39,089 bases of DNA from Desulfobacteraceae bacterium. Lineage in GTDB: Bacteria > Desulfobacterota > Syntrophobacteria > Syntrophobacterales > Syntrophobacteraceae. This document shows positions 25,222 through 33,431 of the stretch, piece by piece. A program made the position numbers and the translations under genes. How positions within the stretch are numbered: position 1 is the first letter of the stretch; every line of letters begins with the position of its first letter. The notes under the pieces were generated by a model that was not told the origin of the DNA, searched no databases, and saw only the letters and a list, made by a program, of their open reading frames with translations. The stretch is taken from the NCBI GenBank assembly GCA_021372055.1, contig JAJFVB010000172.1, positions 1-39,089 on the forward strand, in the 5' to 3' direction.

Positions 25222-25233
25222 AGTGTTGATGCC

Positions 25234-26697
25234 ATGAAAATAAAGTTTGGAATCATTCTCAAACTGCTCTCCTGGTATGTGGTGGCTGCCGTCATCTTCT
25301 ACGGCACCATCTTCAGCCTGTTCGTCCATATACGCCAGCTCGTCAAGATCTCGGAAGACATTGCAAACAGGAATTACCGCATTTCCTCCGCATCCAAGAA
25401 GATGCTCGATAATCTCCTGTGGATGGCCGAAAATCAAAAAAAATACGATCTCCTGAAAAAAGAAGAGTATAAGGAGTACTTTGCATCCTCCCAGAAGGAA
25501 TATGAGGCCAATCTCTACGATATCCTGTGGTTTGGCGGAGGAGGCGATAGCGAGAACATGAAGGCGTGGGAAGAGCTTCGCCGTCAGTACCAGGAGGAGC
25601 TTGCCTCACGGCAGAAGAGTTTCCCGGGCGAGGGAGATCATACCGAGACCCAGTTGCTGAGAGAAGATGTCATAGACAACTGGGTTGACCAGATATCGAA
25701 GGCAAGGGCGGCAAACGAACTCCAGATCCTGAGCCGGATGAAGGGCCTCAGCGAACGAGGCCGCAGCGCCGTCCGGTGGGGCCTTATCGGGATCGGGGCC
25801 TCGCTTGTGGTGGGGCTTCTGGGGGTTATCGCCATCAGCTATTCGATGAGCCGGCCGCTCAGGGAATTGCGGCGGGGCATCAAGTCTCTCTCAAGCACGA
25901 GGCTTACCGAGCCGATACGAATTTATTCCCGCGATGAATTCGGCGAGCTTGCGGGAGCCTTCAACGACATGGCGGCCCGGCTCACGGAAGAGGAGCGCAT
26001 GAGGTCGGATTTTATCTCGATGCTCAGTCACGAGATAAGGACCCCTCTCACCTCGATCCGCGAATCGGTAAACCTGATCGTTGAAGAGGTAATGGGCCAT
26101 ATCAATGAAAAACAGAGGCGCTTCCTCGAAATAGCAAGCCGCGAAATCGAACGCATAACGACGCTGTTGAATCACCTTATGCAGATTTCGCGCCTCGAAG
26201 CCGGAGCGGTGGAGATTCACCCTCAGCCGATAGATCCCCATGAGTTCGTCGAGGGGGCGATATCGAGGGTTTTCCCCGCTGCGGAGGCCAAGGATATTAA
26301 AGTTCGGATGGAGATAGGAGCGGGTGTTCCGGAGTTTTCGGCGGATCCGGCTAATTTGCAGCAGGTTTTGTTGAATTTGCTCGGAAATGCGATTAAGTTT
26401 GCTCCATCCGGAAGCGAAGTGCTCGTAACGGTGGAACGTGTTGATTCCGGAAAGAATTCCGAACTCGTTTTTTCTGTGAGCGACGACGGTCCCGGAATAC
26501 CCGCCGAAGAGCAGTCGCTGGTTTTTCATAAATATTATCGTGCTTCGGGGGTGCGGGATCAGGTGGACGGAGTCGGCCTGGGGCTGAGCATCTCCAAGTT
26601 TATCGTAGAGGCCCACGGAGGCGCCATCGCTGTGCGATGCGGTTCCGGAGGGGGAAGCGTTTTCAGCTTTACTCTTCCAGTGTCGTGGAAAGATTGA
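25234..26697 (+). CDS. Sensor histidine kinase (HAMP, GlrK/QseE-like)
   Basis: A 487-residue membrane sensor. Membrane segments at about 9-31 and 183-202 bracket a roughly 150-residue, charged, mostly helical periplasmic region. A HAMP domain (about 203-255) precedes the HisKA domain with SHEIRTPLTS, phosphoryl-acceptor His266. The ATPase domain has the N box NLLGNAIKFAPS, G1 DDGPGIP and G2 GVGLGLSISKFIVEAHGG. The next two genes, a secreted coiled-coil protein and a sigma-54 response regulator, give the same order as the enterobacterial glrK-qseG-glrR locus, so this kinase most likely phosphorylates the regulator starting at 27361. The signal is unknown. No clear ribosome binding site precedes the ATG. 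Confidence 0.93.
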   Translation: MKIKFGIILKLLSWYVVAAVIFYGTIFSLFVHIRQLVKISEDIANRNYRISSASKKMLDNLLWMAENQKKYDLLKKEEYKEYFASSQKEYEANLYDILWFGGGGDSENMKAWEELRRQYQEELASRQKSFPGEGDHTETQLLREDVIDNWVDQISKARAANELQILSRMKGLSERGRSAVRWGLIGIGASLVVGLLGVIAISYSMSRPLRELRRGIKSLSSTRLTEPIRIYSRDEFGELAGAFNDMAARLTEEERMRSDFISMLSHEIRTPLTSIRESVNLIVEEVMGHINEKQRRFLEIASREIERITTLLNHLMQISRLEAGAVEIHPQPIDPHEFVEGAISRVFPAAEAKDIKVRMEIGAGVPEFSADPANLQQVLLNLLGNAIKFAPSGSEVLVTVERVDSGKNSELVFSVSDDGPGIPAEEQSLVFHKYYRASGVRDQVDGVGLGLSISKFIVEAHGGAIAVRCGSGGGSVFSFTLPVSWKD

Positions 26698-26700
26698 TTT

Positions 26701-27336
26701 ATGGTCCGGAAAACGAGGGTAGCAATCGGGATTTGCCTTTCTGTCTCCGCTTTGTTCTGGTTTTTTGCCTGCTGCCCCGCGTTGCTTGCGCAGGGAGGCG
26801 TTGGCGGAGCGGATGCGATCAGGCGCGACGTGGAGCAGGAAGCCCTGGATGAGGCGGTCCGCACATTTATGGCCGGGGATTACCGAAAAGCAAAAATCAG
26901 TTTCGAAATTTTGAGCGAAAGCGCGGTTTCCCCCGACATCCGCCGCAAGTCCCTTTTTTCCCTGGCCTCGGCCGGATTGGTCCTTGCGCAAAGCCCGGAA
27001 GAGTTCGCGAAGGCGGTTGAGCTCTGGGAGTGTTGGAGCAATCAGATCGACCGGGGAATTGAAGGTGAGGACCCCCGGATGGTGACACCCTTCCTCCTGA
27101 GATTGAATCCGCCGCAAAAGCAAAAATCCCCCAAGAGCGAATCCCCGGCCAAGGCGCAAAAAGAAAGCAACATCATAAAAGGCATGCTGCAGAACAAGGA
27201 AAGAGAAATGCAGAGCCTTCGGACCAAGCTCGAACTGCGTGACAGAGAAATCCGCAGGTTGAGGCATCAACTTGAATCCCTTGAAGAAATACATCGCAAA
27301 TACCAGGAGAAAAAACAGGAAGCCTCGGCTCCCTGA
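26701..27336 (+). CDS. Secreted coiled-coil protein, positional counterpart of QseG
   Basis: A 211-residue protein starting 3 nt after the kinase gene. A hydrophobic signal (about 8-30) ends in FFACC followed by PALLAQ; lipidation at Cys24 or cleavage after LLA is possible. Residues 40-115 form helical repeats (YRKAKISFEILSE and IRRKSLFSLASAGLVLAQSPEEF) reminiscent of TPR-like helices. Residues 140-211 are charged with heptad-like spacing, probably a coiled coil. Sequence similarity to E. coli QseG is not evident to me; the comparison rests on position between a kinase and a sigma-54 regulator and on envelope targeting. A role in modulating the kinase is inferred. Confidence 0.8.
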   Translation: MVRKTRVAIGICLSVSALFWFFACCPALLAQGGVGGADAIRRDVEQEALDEAVRTFMAGDYRKAKISFEILSESAVSPDIRRKSLFSLASAGLVLAQSPEEFAKAVELWECWSNQIDRGIEGEDPRMVTPFLLRLNPPQKQKSPKSESPAKAQKESNIIKGMLQNKEREMQSLRTKLELRDREIRRLRHQLESLEEIHRKYQEKKQEASAP

Positions 27337-27360
27337 CGCTCCTGGAGTGGAGAATGACAA

Positions 27361-28746
27361 TTGGCAGCCAAACCGATCATCCTTGTTGTGGATGACGACC
27401 TCAACATCCTGGCCGTCCTTGAAGCGAGACTCTCATCCATAGACTACCAGGTCGTTACGGCCACCGGGGGTGAGGAAGCGCTTGAGGTTCTCAAAAGCCG
27501 GCCGGTCGATATGATGATTACCGACGTGAAAATGCCGGGCATGGGCGGTATGGACCTCTTTTCAGCCGCACAGCACGTGCGTCCCGGGTTGCCCGTGATG
27601 TTCCTTACCGCCTACGGGACCATACCCGACGCCGTGAAAGCGCTCAAGGCGGGAGCGGTCGATTACCTCACGAAACCGTTCAATGGGAAAGATCTGATCG
27701 CAAAGGTGCAGGACGTGCTCAAGAAGAGTTCCCCGCGTCCGGCGCTTGATTCGCTGCCTCCGATTCACGAAGCGCTCTCCGGGGGCAAGAGCCCTGCCAT
27801 GCGGGAGCTCTACGACCTGATCGACCGGATTGCCCGAAGCGATGTGAACGTGCTGCTTCTGGGCGAAAGCGGGGTCGGAAAGGAGAGGGTCGCTCGCCTT
27901 CTGCACCAGCGCGGCCCGAGGCGCGAGCATCCCTTCACGGTCGTCGACTGCGGTTCGACGCCCAGCGGACTCCTTGAGAGCGAGCTTTTCGGGCATGTCC
28001 GAGGTGCCTTCACACACGCCATCAAGGACAAGAAGGGACTGATCGAGGCGGCGGACAAGGGCACGCTGTTCCTGGACGAGATAGGAAACATTTCCCAGGA
28101 CATGCAGATGCGCCTCCTCCGGTTCCTCGAGGACCGGAAGATCCGCAGAATCGGGGATCTCAGGGAAATCCCGGTAAACTGCCGCGTGATTGCGGCCACC
28201 AATTCCGACCTGCCGCAGGACGTGGCGACGGGCAATTTCCGGGAAGACCTTTACTACAGGCTCCGCGTTGTTACGCTGAAAATCCCGCCTCTTCGCGAGA
28301 GGCGGGAAGACATTCCCGTTCTCGCCCAGCATTTTGTCGAGCAGTTTTGCAAAGGCGAGAACATTCCACTTGTAAAGCTGCCGCCCGAAACGATCAAATG
28401 GCTTTCGGAATATCCCTGGCCCGGCAATGTGAGGGAGCTCAAGAATGCGCTCGAAGCCGGGGCCGTGCTGTGCCGGGACGGCATTCTGAGGAAAAGCGAC
28501 CTGCATCTGTCCGGCCTGCCCGATTCCGTCGAAAAGGGAGCGGCGGCCGTCGCTTCGACTTCGGCGCTGTCTCTTGAGGAGAGCGAACGCAACGCGATCT
28601 TGCGCGCCCTCCAGCAGGCGGGATACGTCCAGAAGGATGCCGCCACGCTTCTTGGAATCAGCCGCCGCGCGATACACTACAAGATCAAAAAGTACGGGAT
28701 CGAATTTGCTGGAAAGCGCTCGGTCGCAGCGGACGACCCGGACTGA
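27361..28746 (+). CDS. Sigma-54-dependent response regulator (NtrC family, GlrR-like) with GAFTHA motif
   Basis: A 461-residue activator. The receiver domain (1-120) has DDD at 11-13, phosphoacceptor Asp55 in MMITDVKMPG, and Lys105 in YLTKPF. The AAA+ domain (about 145-375) has Walker A GESGVGKE (168-175), Walker B GTLFLDE (234-240) and REDLYYRLRV. The loop that contacts sigma-54 reads GAFTHA (215-220) instead of GAFTGA. A Fis-type helix-turn-helix closes the protein (AATLLGISRRAIHYKIKKYGI). The start is TTG at 27361 with GGAG 8 nt upstream. It is the likely partner of the kinase two genes upstream and should activate sigma-54 promoters, none of which is certain in this window. Confidence 0.95.
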   Translation: MAAKPIILVVDDDLNILAVLEARLSSIDYQVVTATGGEEALEVLKSRPVDMMITDVKMPGMGGMDLFSAAQHVRPGLPVMFLTAYGTIPDAVKALKAGAVDYLTKPFNGKDLIAKVQDVLKKSSPRPALDSLPPIHEALSGGKSPAMRELYDLIDRIARSDVNVLLLGESGVGKERVARLLHQRGPRREHPFTVVDCGSTPSGLLESELFGHVRGAFTHAIKDKKGLIEAADKGTLFLDEIGNISQDMQMRLLRFLEDRKIRRIGDLREIPVNCRVIAATNSDLPQDVATGNFREDLYYRLRVVTLKIPPLRERREDIPVLAQHFVEQFCKGENIPLVKLPPETIKWLSEYPWPGNVRELKNALEAGAVLCRDGILRKSDLHLSGLPDSVEKGAAAVASTSALSLEESERNAILRALQQAGYVQKDAATLLGISRRAIHYKIKKYGIEFAGKRSVAADDPD

Positions 28747-28785
28747 TGCCGGTACTCCATCATTGCGAAATGTGGCACAAAAAGG

Positions 28786-28814
28786 TTGAAAGCTTCGCGC
28801 GCCTGTGCTAGGAG
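28786..28814 (+). promoter_or_regulatory. Candidate promoter before the small membrane protein gene
   Basis: TTGAAA, 17-nt spacer and TAGGAG preceded by TGC. The minus-35 is good and the minus-10 weak. It lies between the regulator gene and the small gene at 28914. Confidence 0.33.
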
Positions 28815-28913
28815 TGTGCGGGTGGAGATGGAAAGCCCTGTTCCCGTGGATGTGCTTCTTTAATGCCTTCGGCGGGATTTGCACATTTCGCTCAAAACTT
28901 GGGGAGATATTTC

Positions 28914-29105
28914 ATGGACTGGGCATGGCGTTTCGGAATGACGGTTCTTTCGGGTGTGCCGGCCATTATTGGCGGCGGGATCACATACGGGCTCACGGAA
29001 AGCTGGACCGGGGTGATTGTCTGGGAAGTCCTTGTTGTCGTGCTCCTCATCGCGGCGCTGATTAAGGGCGGCAAGAGCTCAGGGCACCACGCGGAAGCGC
29101 ACTGA
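28914..29105 (+). CDS. Small two-helix membrane protein of unknown function
   Basis: A 63-residue protein. The ATG at 28914 has GGGGAG 7 nt upstream and is preferred to an earlier in-frame ATG at 28863. Two hydrophobic stretches (about 8-25, rich in Gly, and 32-51) are joined by a short polar loop, and the tail GGKSSGHHAEAH is histidine-rich. Its stop codon shares a base with the start of the next gene, so the two are translationally coupled. I do not recognise a family. The His-rich tail might bind metal, but that is speculation. Confidence 0.72.
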   Translation: MDWAWRFGMTVLSGVPAIIGGGITYGLTESWTGVIVWEVLVVVLLIAALIKGGKSSGHHAEAH

Positions 29106-29308
29106 TGGAATGCAAGCGGGATAAGAATCTGGAAACGTGTGGTTGCAGCTATGACGGCTGTCCCAGGCAGGGCGTCTGTTGCGAGTGCGTTCAGTATCAT
29201 CTGAAATCGAGGCAGTTGCCGGGTTGCTGCTTCCCGGCGGATGCCGAAAAGACGTATGACCGCTCTTTCGAGCACTTCGCGCGGCTGGTTTCGGCAAAAA
29301 AAGTCTGA
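29105..29308 (+). CDS. Small cysteine-rich protein (DUF6485-like)
   Basis: A 67-residue protein with eight cysteines in its first 42 residues: a CGC, then CPRQGVCCEC, and GCCFP. Short proteins with the pattern CPRxGxCCECxxYH followed by LPxCxFP and AEKTYDRSF are known to me as DUF6485 and are common in anaerobes. The cysteines suggest a metal or iron-sulfur site. Function is unknown. The start codon overlaps the stop of the membrane-protein gene. Confidence 0.82.
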   Translation: MECKRDKNLETCGCSYDGCPRQGVCCECVQYHLKSRQLPGCCFPADAEKTYDRSFEHFARLVSAKKV

Positions 29309-29462
29309 TCGCAGATATTCAAGTGAAGGTTTGGCGGCACGGATTTCCTGCGGAGATTCGTGCCGTTTTCTATTTGACGAGCCGTCCACCGGGAGTGGTG
29401 CCGGAGCTGTTTGCCGCTCTTTTCCGGTTGCCGGATGCGAGTCCCGACAGTTGGCGGTATCC

Positions 29463-30824
29463 TTACGGGTTGCTCGCCTCGGTTGTCGCCCTGACGTGGA
29501 AACGGCAGGTGAAGTCCGCGCAAGCGGCGAAGCCGAGTTCCGCGTTCACGAACCAGCCGCTGACAAAGGTGCACCGATCCGAGCTCCAGAGGAGCCGCTG
29601 CCTTCCGGAGAAGGCCGACGCGAGGCAATCCCGGATGCCGAGTTCGGGCTGCTTCAGGGTCGAGAGAAGCTCGTTGGCAGTCGGAAGCCTCCAGTTTCGT
29701 CGCCCCCCGAACCCCTGTTCGTTCAGACAAGCGATGTAGTTCAGCGCGTCTTCGCGGTCCAGGGGGTCTTCCGATCCGAAGCGCTGCCACAGCAGTCCGG
29801 TGCGGGAATCGGTTACGACGCAATCCCCGGCTGAGAGAGCGGATTCGTCTTCCAGGAACCGAAGAGGCTGCATGAGCGTGTCGCAGTCGAAGACTTCCGG
29901 GGCCCGTGACGGCCGGACCTTGAGGGGGGCGGCGCGGAGCTTCCGTCTTTCGGTTCCGGATGATTGCTCCTTTCCCTGGATGGCGAACCGGCAGAACTCC
30001 GCCTTCCGCGTTTCCCATCGGAGGCTCAGTTCCTCGAGAGCCTCGATCATTTCGGCGGCTGAGGCGAAGCGGTGCTCTTGGTCCGATGCCAGGGCGCGCG
30101 CAATAAAGTCGTCCCAATTTGCGTCGGCGTCCGGCCTGCAAAGGGAAGGCGGCCGGATATGGTCTTCGGGCAGAAGTCCCGTGAGCATTCTGTAAATGGT
30201 TGCGCCGGCCGAGTAAAGGTCTGCGCGGCAGTCGACTGCGTCCGGGTCTTTTTCCTGTTCGGGGGCTGCATAGTAGGGTGAGCCGACCAGCAGTTGTCCA
30301 GGTCTGTTCATCCGTTCGCCCCTCAGCTTGGAGAAGCCGAAATCGCAGATCTTGATGCAGTCTTCATCCGTGATCATGAGGTTGGCGGGCTTGATGTCCC
30401 TGTGGACGATTCCGGCGCGGTGCAAGCGCCCGAGCCCGTGGAGAATCTGCTGCGCGTAGCGGATCGTGCATTCGACTCTCAGCATGCGTGATGGAACATC
30501 CGGCTGGCGGGATTCTCCGATGAGACGGCCGAGATCGAGGCAGTAGTATTCCATTGTGAAGAATGGATTGGCTCCGTCGAAATCGAAATCCAGAATCTCG
30601 ATTACGTTCGGGTGATGGAAAGACGCGATCTTTGAGGCTTCGGAGACAAAACGCTCGCGGATGGCGTCGTTGCCGAGCAGGACCGTGAGATGGGGATGGG
30701 GAGCAAGCAGTTTCAGGGCGACTGTCCGACCGGCATGAGGCAGCCGCACTTTGTAGACGGCACCCATGCCGCCCCTGCCGAGCAGTCCGCATACGACATA
30801 TTTGCCAATCATCTTCACCGGCAT
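29463..30824 (-). CDS. Serine/threonine protein kinase with C-terminal DUF1566 domain
   Basis: A 453-residue cytoplasmic protein. The kinase domain (about 6-275) has all main motifs: GRGGMGAVYK (16-25), Lys38 in VALKLL, HRDIKPANLM with Asp143, DFG (161-163) and APE (187-189). A linker leads to a DUF1566 domain (about 330-450): SRTGLLWQR, DALNYIACLNEQGFGGRRNWRLPTANEL (in part), LLWSSD and a final beta strand. DUF1566 has a C-type-lectin/sulfatase-modifying-like fold, often extracellular, yet no membrane segment is seen here. The ATG at 30824 gives MPVKMIGKYVVCGLLG; GAGG is close upstream, and an ATG at 30812 is an alternative. The frame stays open far upstream without homology. Confidence 0.9.
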   Translation of the reverse strand: MPVKMIGKYVVCGLLGRGGMGAVYKVRLPHAGRTVALKLLAPHPHLTVLLGNDAIRERFVSEASKIASFHHPNVIEILDFDFDGANPFFTMEYYCLDLGRLIGESRQPDVPSRMLRVECTIRYAQQILHGLGRLHRAGIVHRDIKPANLMITDEDCIKICDFGFSKLRGERMNRPGQLLVGSPYYAAPEQEKDPDAVDCRADLYSAGATIYRMLTGLLPEDHIRPPSLCRPDADANWDDFIARALASDQEHRFASAAEMIEALEELSLRWETRKAEFCRFAIQGKEQSSGTERRKLRAAPLKVRPSRAPEVFDCDTLMQPLRFLEDESALSAGDCVVTDSRTGLLWQRFGSEDPLDREDALNYIACLNEQGFGGRRNWRLPTANELLSTLKQPELGIRDCLASAFSGRQRLLWSSDRCTFVSGWFVNAELGFAACADFTCRFHVRATTEASNP

Positions 30825-30964
30825 CACCTCGAAGAAGTCCCGTGCAAGAATTGATGCTCGCCTGAAAGAGCGCGGGACCGGGTTGGGCGGATCAGGGCAT
30901 GATATCCGTTGGGCAATCCGCCTGCAAGGCCGCCCGGCACCTGTTTCTTTTAGCGGCTGCATTC

Positions 30965-30992
30965 TTGGAGGTCGAGTGGTATTTTCTATTCT
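30965..30992 (+). promoter_or_regulatory. Candidate promoter of the AttH-like gene
   Basis: TTGGAG, 16-nt spacer, TATTCT, followed by an AT-rich stretch, about 90 nt before the ATG at 31080. Confidence 0.3.
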
Positions 30993-31079
30993 GATAAAAA
31001 AGTGCTTCGCGGGCGGATTCATCCCGTAGCCGTCGCGCGGCGAACGGAGCGGACCGACACATCCCTGGAGTCCGGACAG

Positions 31080-32207
31080 ATGCTTAGAGCCGCTTTTATC
31101 GGCATGCTGATTCCCATCTTTTGCTTTGCTGCGCCCGGCTTCCCGGCGCAGGCGGGAACGCCGGATTTTCCCGCCGTGACGGGACCCTGCAATTTCGAGT
31201 TTCCCCGCGACCATGCATCCCATCCCGATTACCGGATCGAGTGGTGGTACTACACCGGCAATCTCCGTTCGGCCGAAGGAGCCCCCTACGGCTTTCAGCT
31301 CACTTTCTTCAGGATTCGCACTCGTCCCGCCGGAGCAGAAGACGGTCCACCGCATCCGTCCGCCTGGCGCACCGATCAGATCTATGCCGCGCATGCGGCC
31401 GTATCCAGTAGCGATTCCGGGCGGTTCTACCATTCCGAGAAAATGTCCCGAGGGGCTGTGGGCCTCGCCGGGACAAATGAGGAAGAGGGGAGATTCGAGG
31501 TCTTCGTTGGCGATTGGAGCGCTCAAATCGGCACTCGCGCCCACCGGCTCGTTTCCCGGTCCCGGGAGTTTTCCTTCGATCTTAACCTCACGGCCCTGAA
31601 AGATCCCGTGGCGCACGGCGACGCGGGGTACAGCCGCAAGGGGATGACGGCATCCGAGGCCAGTTGTTACTACTCGATCACACGGCTCCAGGTGCAGGGA
31701 AAGATCTCGCTCGAAGGGCGAGAGTTGGAGGTCGCCGGGGCAGCCTGGATGGATCACGAGTATTCGAGCGCACCTCTCGATCCCCGCTTCGACGGTTGGG
31801 ACTGGTTCAGCCTCCGGTTCTCCGACGGCAGCGACCTGATGCTCTATCTTGTGCGGGAAAAGGGCGGGGGATTCAGCCCCGCTTCGAGCGGCACCTTCGT
31901 GAGGAAAGACGGCGCGACCGTGCACCTTGCCGCCGGTGATTTCAGGATCGAGCGGAAATCCGACTGGAAAAGCCCCCATACCGGGGCCGTCTATCCCGCG
32001 TCCTGGCGCCTCGATGTCGCCGGATTGGGTCTTTTCGCCGATATCGCGCCAGCCATGGCGGACCAGGAAATGCAAAGTCCGGGGAGCACGGGTGTGACCT
32101 ACTGGGAGGGCAGCGTGCGGGCAAAGGGTGTCATGGGAAAGGATGAACCTGTCACGGCGGAGGGCTACGCCGAGTTGACCGGCTACGCGGGCGAACTCAG
32201 ATTTTAG
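31080..32207 (+). CDS. Secreted lipocalin-like protein (AttH/CrtC-like, COG5621 group)
   Basis: A 375-residue protein with a signal peptide (about 1-22, ending FPAQA). Family markers are FEFPRDHASHPDYRIEWWYYTGNL (in part), YGFQLTFFRIR, AHAAVS, the central AWMDHEYSS motif, DGWDWFSLRF and the C-terminal TYWEGSV and GYAELTGYAG strands. The family is related to carotenoid 1,2-hydratase and to AttH; members form two lipocalin-like barrels and are thought to bind or act on lipids. They are often encoded beside an ABC transporter of the LolCDE/MacB type, absent here. The ATG at 31080 has GGAG 9 nt upstream. Confidence 0.92.
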   Translation: MLRAAFIGMLIPIFCFAAPGFPAQAGTPDFPAVTGPCNFEFPRDHASHPDYRIEWWYYTGNLRSAEGAPYGFQLTFFRIRTRPAGAEDGPPHPSAWRTDQIYAAHAAVSSSDSGRFYHSEKMSRGAVGLAGTNEEEGRFEVFVGDWSAQIGTRAHRLVSRSREFSFDLNLTALKDPVAHGDAGYSRKGMTASEASCYYSITRLQVQGKISLEGRELEVAGAAWMDHEYSSAPLDPRFDGWDWFSLRFSDGSDLMLYLVREKGGGFSPASSGTFVRKDGATVHLAAGDFRIERKSDWKSPHTGAVYPASWRLDVAGLGLFADIAPAMADQEMQSPGSTGVTYWEGSVRAKGVMGKDEPVTAEGYAELTGYAGELRF

Positions 32208-32304
32208 CCGCTAAACGGGCTTATTGTGCTTTCATGGCCCCGGTGGGGGGCAATCTTACTGTCGGAAAGCTTGAGGACGGGAAACACGGTGCAAGCGAAA
32301 GGAA

Positions 32305-32331
32305 ACGGCGCGGGATTTCCCCCCGCGCCGT
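32305..32331. terminator. Bidirectional terminator between the convergent AttH-like and lpxC genes
   Basis: ACGGCGCGGG and CCCGCGCCGT form a perfect 10-bp stem with a 7-nt loop. On the plus strand it is followed by ATTTTA, on the minus strand by TTCCTTT. It starts 3 nt after the lpxC stop and lies 98 nt after the AttH-like stop. Confidence 0.8.
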
Positions 32332-32334
32332 ATT

Positions 32335-33279
32335 TTACTGCAGAGGCTTATTGTGCTGATTGAGGCAGCAGGCTAAAGCGGAGGCCGCATGGGCGACATT
32401 GATCGCCGATACCGGGAATGGCCTTGGGGCCGCGCAGGTGTGGCGCGCCATGAGTTGGTGCAAAAAACGGCTGTGGAGCGCATGTCCGGCTTTACGCACC
32501 TCGAAAAAGCCGAGTACGGACATTCCCGTGAGCGCCAGATCGCCGATAAAATCCAGGATTTTGTGGCGGACGCACTCGTCGGCATACCGGAAGCCGTCCT
32601 CATTGAGGAGGTCTTCTTCGGTGAACACCACGGCATTCGCGAGCGAGCCGCCCTGGATAAGGCCCATCGTCTGCAGCTTCCGGACGTCTTTGAGAAATCC
32701 GAAAGTGCGGGCTTGCGCGATTTCGGTGCCGAACGTACCGCTCTCGAATGTCCAGGATCGTTCCTGCTTGCCGACCAGCGGATGCGAGTAGTCGATAAAA
32801 TAGCGTACCCGAAAGCGGTTGCAGGGGGTGGCTTTGATATAAGAGTCACCGTCGCTGACCGTTACAGGTCTTCGAATAATAAGATGATTTCTGACGGCGT
32901 GCTGTTCGCGCAGATTGGCCCGTTCGATCAGCTTCAAATAAGGAGCAGCGCTTCCGTCCAAAATGGGTACCTCGGGACCGTCGAGTTCCACGAGCGCATT
33001 GTTGACACCGCTCCCGTAGAACGCAGCCATGAGGTGCTCGATCGTGGAGACGACAACGCCGTCAAAGCCGATCGTGGTTGCCTGAAAGGTATCGACTACA
33101 TTGTGGAAATGTGCGGAAATGGTCGGTGCCTCGGGAATATCCATGCGCCGGAACCGGACTCCGTATCCCGGAGGGGCCGGTCTGAGCCTCATGGACACAT
33201 TGAGGCCGGAATGCAAGCCAACCCCGCTGCACCACACGTCTCTGGCAATTGTGTGCTGGTTTCCAAATCGAAAATTCAC
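32335..33279 (-). CDS. lpxC: UDP-3-O-acyl-N-acetylglucosamine deacetylase
   Basis: A 314-residue zinc enzyme that commits UDP-acyl-GlcNAc to lipid A. Zinc ligands are visible in STIEHLMAAF (His) and VRHKILDFIGDL (His and Asp); GHALHSRFL supplies the catalytic histidine region, and DGSAAPYL and EQARTFGF-like IAQARTFGF are conserved. A GTG at 33279 gives VNFRFGNQHTIARDVWCSGVGLHSG (in part), the usual N-terminus, with GGAGGG about 10 nt upstream; an ATG at 33315 would add 12 non-conserved residues. It is transcribed alone, ending at a strong hairpin. Its presence shows that the host makes lipopolysaccharide. Confidence 0.96.
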   Translation of the reverse strand: MNFRFGNQHTIARDVWCSGVGLHSGLNVSMRLRPAPPGYGVRFRRMDIPEAPTISAHFHNVVDTFQATTIGFDGVVVSTIEHLMAAFYGSGVNNALVELDGPEVPILDGSAAPYLKLIERANLREQHAVRNHLIIRRPVTVSDGDSYIKATPCNRFRVRYFIDYSHPLVGKQERSWTFESGTFGTEIAQARTFGFLKDVRKLQTMGLIQGGSLANAVVFTEEDLLNEDGFRYADECVRHKILDFIGDLALTGMSVLGFFEVRKAGHALHSRFLHQLMARHTCAAPRPFPVSAINVAHAASALACCLNQHNKPLQ

Positions 33280-33431
33280 GCCCCGTGATCCCTCCCTTGC
33301 ACCCCCCGTAAGCATCTTTCGTGCCAGCAAACCGGCTGGAAACATTTGTGGCGTATCTGCCTTCGAATGACTCTGGGAGTACCTTTGCGAAGGGGCGGGG
33401 CGGCGAGCGATACCCCGGCGCCAAGACTCGT

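Larger units (their letters stand above)
24852..25233. other. Divergent region between tRNA-Gly and the histidine kinase gene
   Basis: No gene is seen in these 382 bases. The left end holds the tRNA-Gly promoter (24874-24903). Upstream of the kinase no convincing sigma-70 or sigma-54 promoter is found, although 25075-25165 is AT-rich. A GC-rich hairpin occupies 25206-25221. Confidence 0.5.

Noticed and set aside
28773..28790. TGGCAC followed by TTGA as a sigma-54 promoter after the regulator gene
   Set aside because: The spacing between the two elements is 7 instead of 5 bases, which sigma-54 does not tolerate.
30825..32075. Upstream extension of the Ser/Thr kinase frame by 417 codons
   Set aside because: The extension lies opposite the well-supported AttH-like gene and shows no domain; the kinase starts at about 30824.
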